This document shows, piece by piece, positions 1-6,937 of a DNA stretch of 18,744 nucleotides. This stretch comes from Bacteroidales bacterium. Lineage in GTDB: Bacteria > Bacteroidota > Bacteroidia > Bacteroidales > VadinHA17. The translations under genes and the position numbers were made by a program. The number at the start of each line of letters is the position of its first letter. The stretch's first letter is position 1. A model generated the notes under the pieces. The model did no database searches. It was not told where the DNA came from and worked only from the letters and a program-made list of their open reading frames with translations. Location: NCBI GenBank assembly GCA_030692905.1, contig JAUYBT010000013.1, forward strand, positions 1 through 18,744, given 5' to 3'.

Positions 1-120
1 TGCATGTGCCAGGTTTTTAGGAATCTGGAATTCCCTTCCTGTGGCTTTTTTTAATTGTTGACTTACCTTTTCTTCGACCTTCGGAAAATGTTGCCACGTA
101 TCAAGTATTTCGGTATATAA
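1..120 (-). pseudogene. Continuation of the HdrB-like frame after the TGA (partial)
   Basis: Reading on in the same frame past the TGA at 121-123, the minus strand stays open to base 1 and encodes LYTEILDTWQHFPKVEEKVS, then QQLKKATGREFQIPKNLAHA. This resembles the helical segment that follows the cysteine motif in HdrB-like proteins, so it is read here as the second part of one gene and not as intergenic DNA. No frameshift is needed, and a single-base change from GGA to TGA would explain the break. The rest of the gene, including the second CCG repeat, lies outside the window. Confidence 0.5.
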
Positions 121-435
121 TCAAAAAGATGTAATGCACGATGGCATAAGGTTTTCATAGCCGGCTTCATTCATGATGGCAAACTGACGTGCAACTACTA
201 TCATTGTAGTCTCAACCGGAACGATATCACTATGATAACCGATACCTGTGCAGGTAGTATGACAGGGATGCTCATAAACATCTTTCTTAAGCTCTTCACG
301 CATAATCTTAAGAAAAGCTGTTTCCGAACCCGGAAAGAAATTTTGTCTGACGCAGCTTCTTACATAATAGAATTTATCATCAGCAATTTCCTTCTGATAA
401 TCCTTCCAGATGGCTTTTTTCCCTTCAATTTTCAT
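121..435 (-). CDS. HdrB-like CCG-domain iron-sulfur protein, interrupted by in-frame TGA
   Basis: This encodes the N-terminal 104 residues of a protein related to heterodisulfide reductase subunit B, the CCG-domain family that holds unusual Fe-S clusters and passes electrons to or from thiol/disulfide-type substrates. Cysteines at 28, 58, 62 and 100 sit in family-like surroundings (RSC-VRQNFFPG, HPCHTTC, MPSCITSF). The start ATG at 435 lies 12 bases after the stop of the HdrC-like gene, so the two form an operon on the minus strand. The frame stops at a TGA (121-123) directly after MPSCITSF, where the family normally continues. The following codons stay open and family-like to the window edge. 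Possibilities are a nonsense mutation, a sequencing error or, less likely, recoding. Family assignment is fairly sure; whether the gene is intact is not. Confidence 0.75.
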   Translation of the reverse strand: MKIEGKKAIWKDYQKEIADDKFYYVRSCVRQNFFPGSETAFLKIMREELKKDVYEHPCHTTCTGIGYHSDIVPVETTMIVVARQFAIMNEAGYENLMPSCITSF

Positions 436-447
436 CCTATAAGAATA

Positions 448-1155
448 TTATCTTGTATGAGATCCATTATTAGTTTTATAAATATGTCTGAAATACTCAT
501 TATCGATACCTTCATCAAGGGTCATATTTAACTCTTCGGCTTTTTTCTTTGAAAATTCTTCAATGTTTTCAAATCTTTTCATCCCCCCTGTTACCTCAAA
601 AATCTTTCTGATCTCATCCATTGCCGCATCCGGGATCTTCCGCAGAATTCCAGGGCCGTCACCTTTATAATTAGCTCCCATTTTTTTAAAAATATCACTC
701 CAGTTATCCTGTATCCAGTCCCAGACAGGTCCCTGTTCAGGATGCATGGCTGTACCAACTCCTTCAAGGTAAAGGCAATAACCATGATCAAGTATCCATT
801 GGCCAACGGTCCTTTTCAGAACAAGCTGCTGTCGTCCTTTTTCAGATTCAATAAAATAACCAAGATCCTGGGAAAGCGATCGTAACGCCATGATTATCAA
901 ACCTGGAGCATTTCCCCGAGGACAGCGGGTCTTGCACGACATACATTCTCCACAATACCAGATTGTTTCAGATTTCAGAAGTTCTGTTATTTCATCATCA
1001 TCCTTTGTCTGAACGGTGTCTACTATTTTACGGGGATCATAGTTATAAAACTCGGCAGCCGGACAGATAGCAGTACAGACTCCGCAATTCATGCAGGCAT
1101 TCAATCCCTCTTCAAACCGGATATCTTTTAATAATAAGTCGTAAAGCTTTTCCAT
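448..1155 (-). CDS. HdrC-like 4Fe-4S dicluster protein
   Basis: This is a 235-residue protein related to heterodisulfide reductase subunit C. Two classical 4Fe-4S motifs are visible: CMNCGVCTAICP (cysteines about 21, 24, 27, 31) and CGECMSCKTRCP (about 68, 71, 74, 78). Their role is to relay electrons to the HdrB-like partner encoded immediately downstream. The C-terminal two thirds have no motif I recognise and end in a charged tail. The ATG at 1155 is chosen over the TTG at 1158 just before it because ATG is the stronger start and nothing is lost. A TAnnTTTG box lies about 35 bases upstream. The electron donor or acceptor is not visible here, and no HdrA or flavoprotein is in the window. 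The pair looks functionally separate from the neighbouring polysaccharide locus. Confidence 0.88.
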   Translation of the reverse strand: MEKLYDLLLKDIRFEEGLNACMNCGVCTAICPAAEFYNYDPRKIVDTVQTKDDDEITELLKSETIWYCGECMSCKTRCPRGNAPGLIIMALRSLSQDLGYFIESEKGRQQLVLKRTVGQWILDHGYCLYLEGVGTAMHPEQGPVWDWIQDNWSDIFKKMGANYKGDGPGILRKIPDAAMDEIRKIFEVTGGMKRFENIEEFSKKKAEELNMTLDEGIDNEYFRHIYKTNNGSHTR

Positions 1156-1189
1156 CAACCCGGAAAATTCATCTGTTAATTAATTAACA

Positions 1190-1197
1190 CAAAGGTA
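1190..1197 (-). promoter_or_regulatory. Candidate -7 box for the HdrC/HdrB operon
   Basis: On the minus strand this reads TACCTTTG, an exact match to the Bacteroidota -7 consensus TAnnTTTG, about 35 bases before the ATG at 1155. A TTG -33 element is not evident at the expected distance. A perfect 14-bp palindrome GTTAATTAATTAAC (1175-1188) covers the expected transcription start and could bind a repressor, or could be AT-rich chance. Confidence 0.4.
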
Positions 1198-1290
1198 ACT
1201 CTTATGCTAAAAGGGAGAAAGAAGCTTAAAACCTATTTATACAGGGTATTTATACGTATTAGCTAAGAGTACTTAGTATATGCATGTGAG

Positions 1291-1440
1291 GTCTGATCCG
1301 CTTTGCGGGTGTCTTGCTCCCTTCGGTCGCTGTCTTTTAGTCTTGCGCTGCGCTTCGGCCTGTCAAGACGGAGCGTAGTGACAGACAGCCCGCAGGGCGT
1401 AAAGACAGCGTAGCATAAAGACAGTCCGAAGGGCATAAAG
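1291..1440. repeat. GC-rich mosaic of short hairpins and GACAG/CTGTC repeats
   Basis: This stretch is far richer in GC than its surroundings and is built from recurring short modules. The left half carries CTGTCTTTTA (1330-1339) and TGTC words; the right half carries TAAAGACAG twice (1400-1408 and 1416-1424) plus two overlapping GACAG words at 1380-1388. The halves are therefore partly inverted copies of each other. Interspersed are small self-complementary or related words such as CCGCTTTGCGG, CCCTTCGG/CCGAAGGG, CCCGCAGGG and GCGTAG. There is no convincing reading frame. It looks like an intergenic repeat element of the REP/BIME kind, or remains of one, lying between two divergent transcription units. 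I cannot assign a family. Confidence 0.55.
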
Positions 1441-1559
1441 GTACAGGGCTCAGGCCTAAGAAAGAAGGATAACGTTACAGTTCATTATTAATAAGAAACA
1501 AAAAGTTCCAAAATCTTGTTAATTTATAACAGGTATAGAACAGACCTTACCTTTATTAG

Positions 1560-1589
1560 TTGATATATCTTGTATTTTTCTTAGTTTTG
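1560..1589 (+). promoter_or_regulatory. Bacteroidota-type promoter of the ECF sigma gene
   Basis: TTG at 1560-1562 and TAGTTTTG at 1582-1589 (exact TAnnTTTG) are separated by 19 bases, which is the normal -33/-7 spacing for the Bacteroidota housekeeping sigma factor. The start site would fall near 1595, giving a leader of about 20 bases to the ATG at 1616. That leader contains CGTATTAT (1598-1605), repeated upstream of the anti-sigma gene. Confidence 0.6.
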
Positions 1590-1615
1590 GTAAAAGACGT
1601 ATTATCACTTTTTTA

Positions 1616-2197
1616 ATGTTGCCCAAGGTGAAAACGGAAACAGAACTCGTTAAAGAATTAAAAGATGGTTTTACAAGTGCTTATGACGAGCTATTTAATA
1701 CATATGGCAATAGGGTTTACAAATTTGCCTTTTCAATTTTGAAATCAAGAGAAGATTCAGAAGAGATCGTACAGGATACTTTTTTTAAGATTTGGGAAAA
1801 GCGTCGGACAATTGACCATGAACAATCTTTTAAGTCATTCTTATTCACCATTGCCTACAATAATATTATGACTAAGTTCAGAGAAAAGGCAAAAGAAAAA
1901 AAATACCGTGAATATTTCATAACAAATGCTTCAGACCATTACGACCAGGAAGAGTCCATTTTATTCGATGATATACAAAACCAGGTTCAGAAGATTATTG
2001 ATAGATTGCCACCCAGAAGGAAGCAAATTTTCATATTAAGAAAAGAAAATAACCTTACTTATAAAGAAATTGCCGGGAAGCTTGGCATTTCTTCAAAAAC
2101 GGTTGAGAACAATATCAATTTGGCAATTAAATATATAAAAACCCAAATAGGAAAAGATTCTCTGATAATTCTACTTTACATTTCCCTTTTTCTTTAA
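1616..2197 (+). CDS. ECF-type RNA polymerase sigma factor
   Basis: This is a 193-residue extracytoplasmic-function sigma factor. Region 2 (about residues 22-88) has the typical YDELFNTYGNRVYKFAFSIL and EEIVQDTFFKIWEKR segments, which bind core polymerase and the -10 element. Region 4 (about 122-175) has LPPRRKQIFILRKENNLTYK followed by a helix-turn-helix at about 147-171 for -35 recognition. The C-terminus ends in a hydrophobic tail. The next gene is a FecR-type anti-sigma factor and the one after that a SusC with an STN domain, so this is the regulator of a polysaccharide locus by transenvelope signalling. The likely target is the SusC promoter, although other loci are possible. The start is supported by a well-placed promoter and short leader. 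Confidence 0.95.
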   Translation: MLPKVKTETELVKELKDGFTSAYDELFNTYGNRVYKFAFSILKSREDSEEIVQDTFFKIWEKRRTIDHEQSFKSFLFTIAYNNIMTKFREKAKEKKYREYFITNASDHYDQEESILFDDIQNQVQKIIDRLPPRRKQIFILRKENNLTYKEIAGKLGISSKTVENNINLAIKYIKTQIGKDSLIILLYISLFL

Positions 2198-2220
2198 ATA
2201 AAATTTATTTTCATCTCGAG

Positions 2221-2250
2221 AGGGGGTTTCCTTTAACATCTGCGTATTAT
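2221..2250 (+). promoter_or_regulatory. Possible ECF-dependent promoter before the anti-sigma gene
   Basis: AGGGGGTTT (2221-2229) and CGTATTAT (2243-2250) are spaced as a -35/-10 pair of an ECF sigma factor would be, with about 16 bases between the G-run and CGT. The G-run stands out in AT-rich DNA. CGTATTAT also occurs in the leader of the sigma gene. CATCTG/CAGATG (2237-2242, 2253-2258) forms a 6-bp inverted repeat around the second box. This is an inference from position and spacing only. Confidence 0.3.
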
Positions 2251-2319
2251 AACAGATGATTGGCAGGATATACTCCAGATTTAATTATCCTTTCTATCAA
2301 CAATAAATTAGAAAAAAGG

Positions 2320-3399
2320 ATGCAGGAAAATAAGTTAAAATATCAGAGGTTCTCATATCTTTTTGAGAAATACCTTAAAGGAATTTGTTCAAAACAGGAG
2401 GCAAAAGAAATAGTAGATATTCTTGAGAATCCAAGTTATGATCAGCTAATTAAATCTGAAGCGTATAAATTTTGGAACGAATTTTCTGATGTCAATGAAA
2501 AAAGAGATTCGATGAGCAAAATCCTGGATAAACTGCATCATCGAATTAGCCTAAATGATGAGGAAAAACTTAAGTCACAATTTATAAATAAGAGATTTAT
2601 TCAGGCCATCATCAGGGCAGCAGCAGTTTTATTTATTCCATTGATGATCTATTCAGGTTATCTGACATTTAAAGTTAGAGATGCACGTATTAGCAAAACT
2701 GATCAGGTAATATTACAAACGATCAAGGTACCTGCAGGTATTCAAACTGATTTTATTTTGCCAGATGGATCTCATGTTTGGTTAAATTCCTGTTCCGTTT
2801 TTAAATATCCAGGTTCTTTTCAAGGGGAACTAAGGCAAGTTGAACTTATAGGAGAAGCTTACTTCGATATCACAAAAGATCCGGATCGTCCTTTTATAGT
2901 CAAAGCCGGTAATTTGAATGTTGAAGTTAAAGGAACAACTTTCGATGTCATCAACTATCCTGATGATTCACAAATTGAGGTCATCCTGGAATCAGGCCAG
3001 GTCAATTTGTTTACCGGTAATTACAAGGATTATGATCTAATAGCTTTAATGGAGCCGGGAGAAAAAGCGACATACAACACTTCCAGAAATATCACTTCTA
3101 TTCAAAATGTTGATGTAGATAAATATACAGTATGGAAAAATGGCATTTTGATTTTCAGAGATGACCCTATGAATGAAGTGACGAGGAAGCTTAGTCGCCG
3201 GTTTAATGTTGATATAGAATTGCAAAGTTTGGATCTTAAAGAATATGTTTATACTGCCACCTTTATAAATGAATCGTTAGCACAAATACTTGAGCTCCTG
3301 AAGATTTCTGCCCCTATAAAATATACAATTATTAAACCGAAACAATTAGATGATAACTCTTATTCCAAAACTAAAATCATTATTACTAAAATAAAGTGA
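2320..3399 (+). CDS. FecR-family anti-sigma factor
   Basis: This is an inner-membrane anti-sigma factor of about 359 residues. The cytoplasmic N-terminus (1-90) would hold the ECF sigma factor. One membrane segment lies at about 94-116 (IIRAAAVLFIPLMIYSGYL). The periplasmic FecR domain (about 133-230) shows LPDGSHVWLNS, GEAYFDI and VKGTTFDV, followed by a C-terminal DUF4974-type domain (about 276-355) that contacts the SusC signalling domain. A longer form starting at TTG 2260 is possible, but the ATG at 2320 gives the usual FecR N-terminus (KYQRFSYLFEKYLKGICS). It is 122 bases from the sigma gene and is read in the same direction. Signal flow: ligand-loaded SusC, then this protein, then release of the sigma factor. 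Confidence 0.93.
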   Translation: MQENKLKYQRFSYLFEKYLKGICSKQEAKEIVDILENPSYDQLIKSEAYKFWNEFSDVNEKRDSMSKILDKLHHRISLNDEEKLKSQFINKRFIQAIIRAAAVLFIPLMIYSGYLTFKVRDARISKTDQVILQTIKVPAGIQTDFILPDGSHVWLNSCSVFKYPGSFQGELRQVELIGEAYFDITKDPDRPFIVKAGNLNVEVKGTTFDVINYPDDSQIEVILESGQVNLFTGNYKDYDLIALMEPGEKATYNTSRNITSIQNVDVDKYTVWKNGILIFRDDPMNEVTRKLSRRFNVDIELQSLDLKEYVYTATFINESLAQILELLKISAPIKYTIIKPKQLDDNSYSKTKIIITKIK

Positions 3400-3435
3400 T
3401 TGCCTATGAAAAACACCAGCTTGAATTATAAAAAA

Positions 3436-3465
3436 TTCAGGGAAGTGTTACCTCACCTCCCTGAA
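3436..3465. other. 12-bp stem-loop between the anti-sigma and SusC genes
   Basis: TTCAGGGAAGTG (3436-3447) and CACCTCCCTGAA (3454-3465) pair over 12 positions with one mismatch around a 6-base loop TTACCT. It starts 37 bases after the anti-sigma stop. On the plus strand it is not followed at once by a U-run, so it is a poor intrinsic terminator. It could be an attenuator or a 3'-end stabiliser that lowers read-through into SusC. Confidence 0.45.
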
Positions 3466-3506
3466 AATCAATAACCTTTTCATTTGTGTTGACTGAAAAA
3501 GTCTTA

Positions 3507-3530
3507 AGTTAATTTGATATTAAACTAACT
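3507..3530 (+). promoter_or_regulatory. Imperfect dyad just upstream of SusC
   Basis: AGTTAATTT (3507-3515) and AAACTAACT (3522-3530) are inverted copies with one mismatch around GATATT, ending 12 bases before the SusC ATG. The dyad overlaps TTAATTTG (3509-3516), a 7 of 8 match to TAnnTTTG. It could be part of the promoter or an mRNA leader hairpin. No exact -33 partner is at the right spacing. Confidence 0.3.
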
Positions 3531-3542
3531 CATTGCAAAGTT

Positions 3543-6500
3543 ATGAAATTTATTAGAGGAAAAAACTGGCTTCCAACAAAAAAAAGTTGGGCCACCAAAA
3601 CAATCAGAGTCATGCGATTAACAATTACTTTATTGATTATTAGTGTAACTCAGGTATTGGCTGTAACAACTTATTCTCAGGGTACCAAGCTAACCCTGGA
3701 ATTTAAAGATCAACCAATCAAAGAGATACTAAGACAAATCGAGAATCAGTCTGAGTTTCTATTTCTGTACAACAGTAAGATCGTTGATGTTGAGCGAAAA
3801 GTGAATATTGAGGCAAAAGACCTGAAGATTGAAGAGATCCTTGACATATTATTTGCCGGGTCAGGAGTGACCCATAAAATAATTGACCGACAGATAGTTC
3901 TTTCTTCGATCGACTTTCCTTATTATGCCACACAACAACAAGATAAGAAAATTACAGGTAAAGTGACTGACCAGGCAGGATCTCCTATTCCCGGAGTCTC
4001 AGTTGTTGTAAAAGGTACAACAACCGGGATGATTACAGATAATGGAGGTAATTTTTCTATTGTATTACCGGAAGGAGCCAGAACCTTATCCTTTTCATTC
4101 ATTGGAATGACCCCTCAGGATGTGGAAATTGGGAATCAGACTGTTTTCAATGTTACTTTAGAGCAGAGTGCAATAGGGTTGGATGAAGTTGTAGTTATCG
4201 GTTATGGTACAATGAAAAAATCCCACCTGACCGGAGCAATTTCCAAAGTTACGAATAAAGGGCTGGAACAAATTCCTACCTCTCGTGCAGAAGAAGCACT
4301 GATTGGGAAAGTTTCGGGTGTCAGTATTCAGATGGTTGATGCAAGCGCTGGCTCTGCACCTACAATTCGTGTTCGTGGTATTGGCTCAATTACTGCAGAT
4401 GCATCTCCTTTAATTGTTATGGACGGTGTAGTCGTTTCTTCTGATTACCTTGGAAGTATTGACATGAACGATGTCGAATCTGTTGAAGTGCTTAAGGATG
4501 CAGCTTCTGCAGCCATATATGGTTCACGTGGTGGAAATGGTGTGATTATGATTACTACTAAAAAAGGAACAGAGGGAAAAACACTTTTTAGTTTAAATGC
4601 CTACAAAGGACTAAAATATACCTTTCCTGAACGCAGATATAAACCATTTTCCACAATAAGCGAATGGAAAGAGTTCGTTCTTGCAAATAACAATGGTGTT
4701 CTGACAGATCAGGTGAAATACGTAGAATTATTAGGTACAGAAAACAGGTGGCCGGATGTTTTCTTTGACGAAGGTGTAATTGAGAGTTATTCACTAAGTG
4801 CCCGGGGTGGAAATGATAAAACCAGGTTTTCCATTTCAACAAATTATCTGCGGGATGATGGTGTCCTGTTGACCGATAATTTTAAGAAAATGAATCTCAG
4901 GATAAACCTGAGTACCAAGCCGAACAAAATAGTCGAATTTGGAGGTATGATAAATCCTTCATATTCAACTCAGCGGAAGTTTCCGATGGCGATTCAGGAT
5001 GTGTTACGTGCAGCTACCTGGTTACCGAATATCTTAGATGAAAATACAATTAAGTATGTCAACAAAAGTAAATTTCCTAATGTTGTCGTCGGCGATTATG
5101 CTATGGAAACCTACTTCGATGGTTATATCCTGCCCGGTAACACAACAGGAACTGTAATCAGTAAATCAGCTGATCCAGGTCCGGTTGCAAAAGTATTGGA
5201 AAGGGAATACCGTGAATATAATTTAAACCTGTTCACCAATCTCTTTATGACACTTAATATTGCCAAAGGTTTAAGCTTTACCACGTCAGTGTCCGGTTCT
5301 TATCAAAATAGCCAGGAATCCAAGTGGCAGGGGCGAAAGGCTGATAAATCAGAGGCGGCGGCGGCTATTAAATCATCATACAATACTGATGTTGCCATAC
5401 ATTTGACCAATGAAAATATTCTTTCCTATAACAGGATCTTTGGCAAGCACGATATTAATGCTATTGCCGGCTTGTCGTTTGAAAAATGGGATGTTACTTC
5501 TTCCGGAATTACAGGGACCGGATATGCTTTTGACTATATTCATACCATTAATGCTGCATCAGTGTATTCACCTGTCAGTACAAACATCCAGGAGGAATCT
5601 TTGCTAGCTCTTATCAGCAGATTTAATTATTCCTATAACAACAAATGGTTATTATCTCTCAGTGCAAGATACGATGGAAGTTCCCGTTTCGGGGCTGATA
5701 CGAGGTTCGGGTTTTTTCCCGCTGGTTCTGTTGGTTGGAGAATATCACAAGAGGATTTTATGAAAAACATTGGCTGGATATCCAATCTTAAAGCACGTGT
5801 AAGCTATGGAGTTACAGGAAACAATAAAGGAATCGGTTATTATAGTTCAATAGCACGTGTACAACCAGTCAACGCGATTCTTAACAACATTAAGGTTTCT
5901 GGTTTTAACCCGGTAAACATTGCAAATCCTGATTTACGCTGGGAAAAATCTGTTGAATTGGGACCGGGTATCGATTTTGGATTCCTGGATAATCGGTTTA
6001 CACTTTCGCTCGATTATTATATCAGACGAAGTAAAGATTTATTGTTGGATCAGGCAATCGCGTCCGTTACCGGATTTGACGTAGCGACAGTGAACATTGG
6101 GGAGGTTAAGAACTCAGGTTTTGAGATAGAATCTGGTGCTTCAATAATTTCAAGACCTGGTTTTAATTGGACCACTACTGTTAATATATCTCATAATAAA
6201 AATGAATTGGTCGACTTTGCAGGAGCAAGTGGTCTTATTACTTATGTAGATTCGAAGCGTCCAGCTGATTATATTGCACTCGAAGGCAACCCTATTTCGT
6301 CTTTCTATGGATATAAGTATTTGAAAGATATTCCTATTGAATCCCTGGTTGATCCTTTTTATATAATCGGTGGAAAGGGAAAGTATGTTTATGTCCAGGA
6401 TCTGAACGGAGATGGCCAGATTACTCCTGATGACAGAACAATTCTTGGATCACCTTATCCAAAACTGGTTTGGGGGTTTAACAATACAATAAATGTAAAA

Positions 6501-6920
6501 TGTTTTGATCTCAGCTTTACCGTTCAGGGTTCACATGGTGCTAAAACGCTAAACCTTGACCCACAGTACTGGGAAACGCATTTTGCTAGTCAAATGACTT
6601 ATAAAAGTACATTCCCCGATAAAGCATTAGTGCAAGAGCGTATTTTGACCGACTTGTGTGTGCAGGATGCTTCGTTCGTTGCTCTGCGCTCTGTAAACCT
6701 GGGATGTAAAATCCCCTCAAAAATTTCCAATAAAATTGGAGTAAGCTCTGCAAGGTTTTATGTCGCAGGCCAGAACCTTATTTATATAATGTCTGACGAG
6801 TACACCAGCTTTAACCCGGAAGGGGTTACCAATTCATCAAGCCCTCTTCGTGGGGGTTATCAGGTCGGAGCACCTCCTGTTCCTAAGGCGGTTACTCTTG
6901 GTTTAAATATTGAATTTTAA
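3543..6920 (+). CDS. SusC/RagA-family TonB-dependent transporter with STN signalling domain
   Basis: This is a 1125-residue outer-membrane transporter that pulls oligosaccharides into the periplasm using TonB energy. After a basic N-terminus comes a hydrophobic signal segment (about 24-41, probable cleavage near residue 46). An STN domain follows (about 48-121; LTLEFKDQPIKEILRQIENQ), then a carboxypeptidase-regulatory-like domain (about 136-208; ITGKVTDQAGSPIPGVSVVV), a DEVVVIGYG TonB-box-like motif (214-222), the plug (about 224-345; IRVRGIGSI, PLIVMDGV, VEVLKDAASAAIYGSRG) and a beta-barrel to the C-terminal LGLNIEF. The STN domain is what marks SusC proteins that signal to FecR/ECF pairs, and such a pair is directly upstream. 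The SusD gene follows after 17 bases. Length is normal for the family. Confidence 0.97.
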   Translation: MKFIRGKNWLPTKKSWATKTIRVMRLTITLLIISVTQVLAVTTYSQGTKLTLEFKDQPIKEILRQIENQSEFLFLYNSKIVDVERKVNIEAKDLKIEEILDILFAGSGVTHKIIDRQIVLSSIDFPYYATQQQDKKITGKVTDQAGSPIPGVSVVVKGTTTGMITDNGGNFSIVLPEGARTLSFSFIGMTPQDVEIGNQTVFNVTLEQSAIGLDEVVVIGYGTMKKSHLTGAISKVTNKGLEQIPTSRAEEALIGKVSGVSIQMVDASAGSAPTIRVRGIGSITADASPLIVMDGVVVSSDYLGSIDMNDVESVEVLKDAASAAIYGSRGGNGVIMITTKKGTEGKTLFSLNAYKGLKYTFPERRYKPFSTISEWKEFVLANNNGVLTDQVKYVELLGTENRWPDVFFDEGVIESYSLSARGGNDKTRFSISTNYLRDDGVLLTDNFKKMNLRINLSTKPNKIVEFGGMINPSYSTQRKFPMAIQDVLRAATWLPNILDENTIKYVNKSKFPNVVVGDYAMETYFDGYILPGNTTGTVISKSADPGPVAKVLEREYREYNLNLFTNLFMTLNIAKGLSFTTSVSGSYQNSQESKWQGRKADKSEAAAAIKSSYNTDVAIHLTNENILSYNRIFGKHDINAIAGLSFEKWDVTSSGITGTGYAFDYIHTINAASVYSPVSTNIQEESLLALISRFNYSYNNKWLLSLSARYDGSSRFGADTRFGFFPAGSVGWRISQEDFMKNIGWISNLKARVSYGVTGNNKGIGYYSSIARVQPVNAILNNIKVSGFNPVNIANPDLRWEKSVELGPGIDFGFLDNRFTLSLDYYIRRSKDLLLDQAIASVTGFDVATVNIGEVKNSGFEIESGASIISRPGFNWTTTVNISHNKNELVDFAGASGLITYVDSKRPADYIALEGNPISSFYGYKYLKDIPIESLVDPFYIIGGKGKYVYVQDLNGDGQITPDDRTILGSPYPKLVWGFNNTINVKCFDLSFTVQGSHGAKTLNLDPQYWETHFASQMTYKSTFPDKALVQERILTDLCVQDASFVALRSVNLGCKIPSKISNKIGVSSARFYVAGQNLIYIMSDEYTSFNPEGVTNSSSPLRGGYQVGAPPVPKAVTLGLNIEF

Positions 6921-6937
6921 CCTTAAAACTTACAGAA

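Larger units (their letters stand above)
1159..1615. other. 457-base intergenic region between divergent units
   Basis: No gene is seen in this stretch. From left to right it holds the leader and -7 box of the HdrC-like operon (1159-1200), an AT-rich spacer, the GC-rich hairpin mosaic (about 1291-1440), an AT-rich spacer (1441-1555) and the promoter and leader of the ECF sigma gene (1560-1615). Confidence 0.7.

Noticed and set aside
121..123. Selenocysteine recoding at the TGA
   Set aside because: No convincing hairpin follows the TGA, the position is not an expected cysteine site, and a GGA to TGA change explains it more simply.
1291..1440. CRISPR array
   Set aside because: The repeats are short, uneven and partly inverted, with no constant repeat/spacer lengths and no cas genes.
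2260..2319. TTG start extending the anti-sigma protein by 20 residues
   Set aside because: The extension has no FecR similarity, and the ATG at 2320 gives the usual family N-terminus.
3718..3933. Reverse-strand open frames inside SusC, SusD and other genes
   Set aside because: They lie antisense to well-supported genes, lack family features and have no promoter; they are reading-frame shadows.
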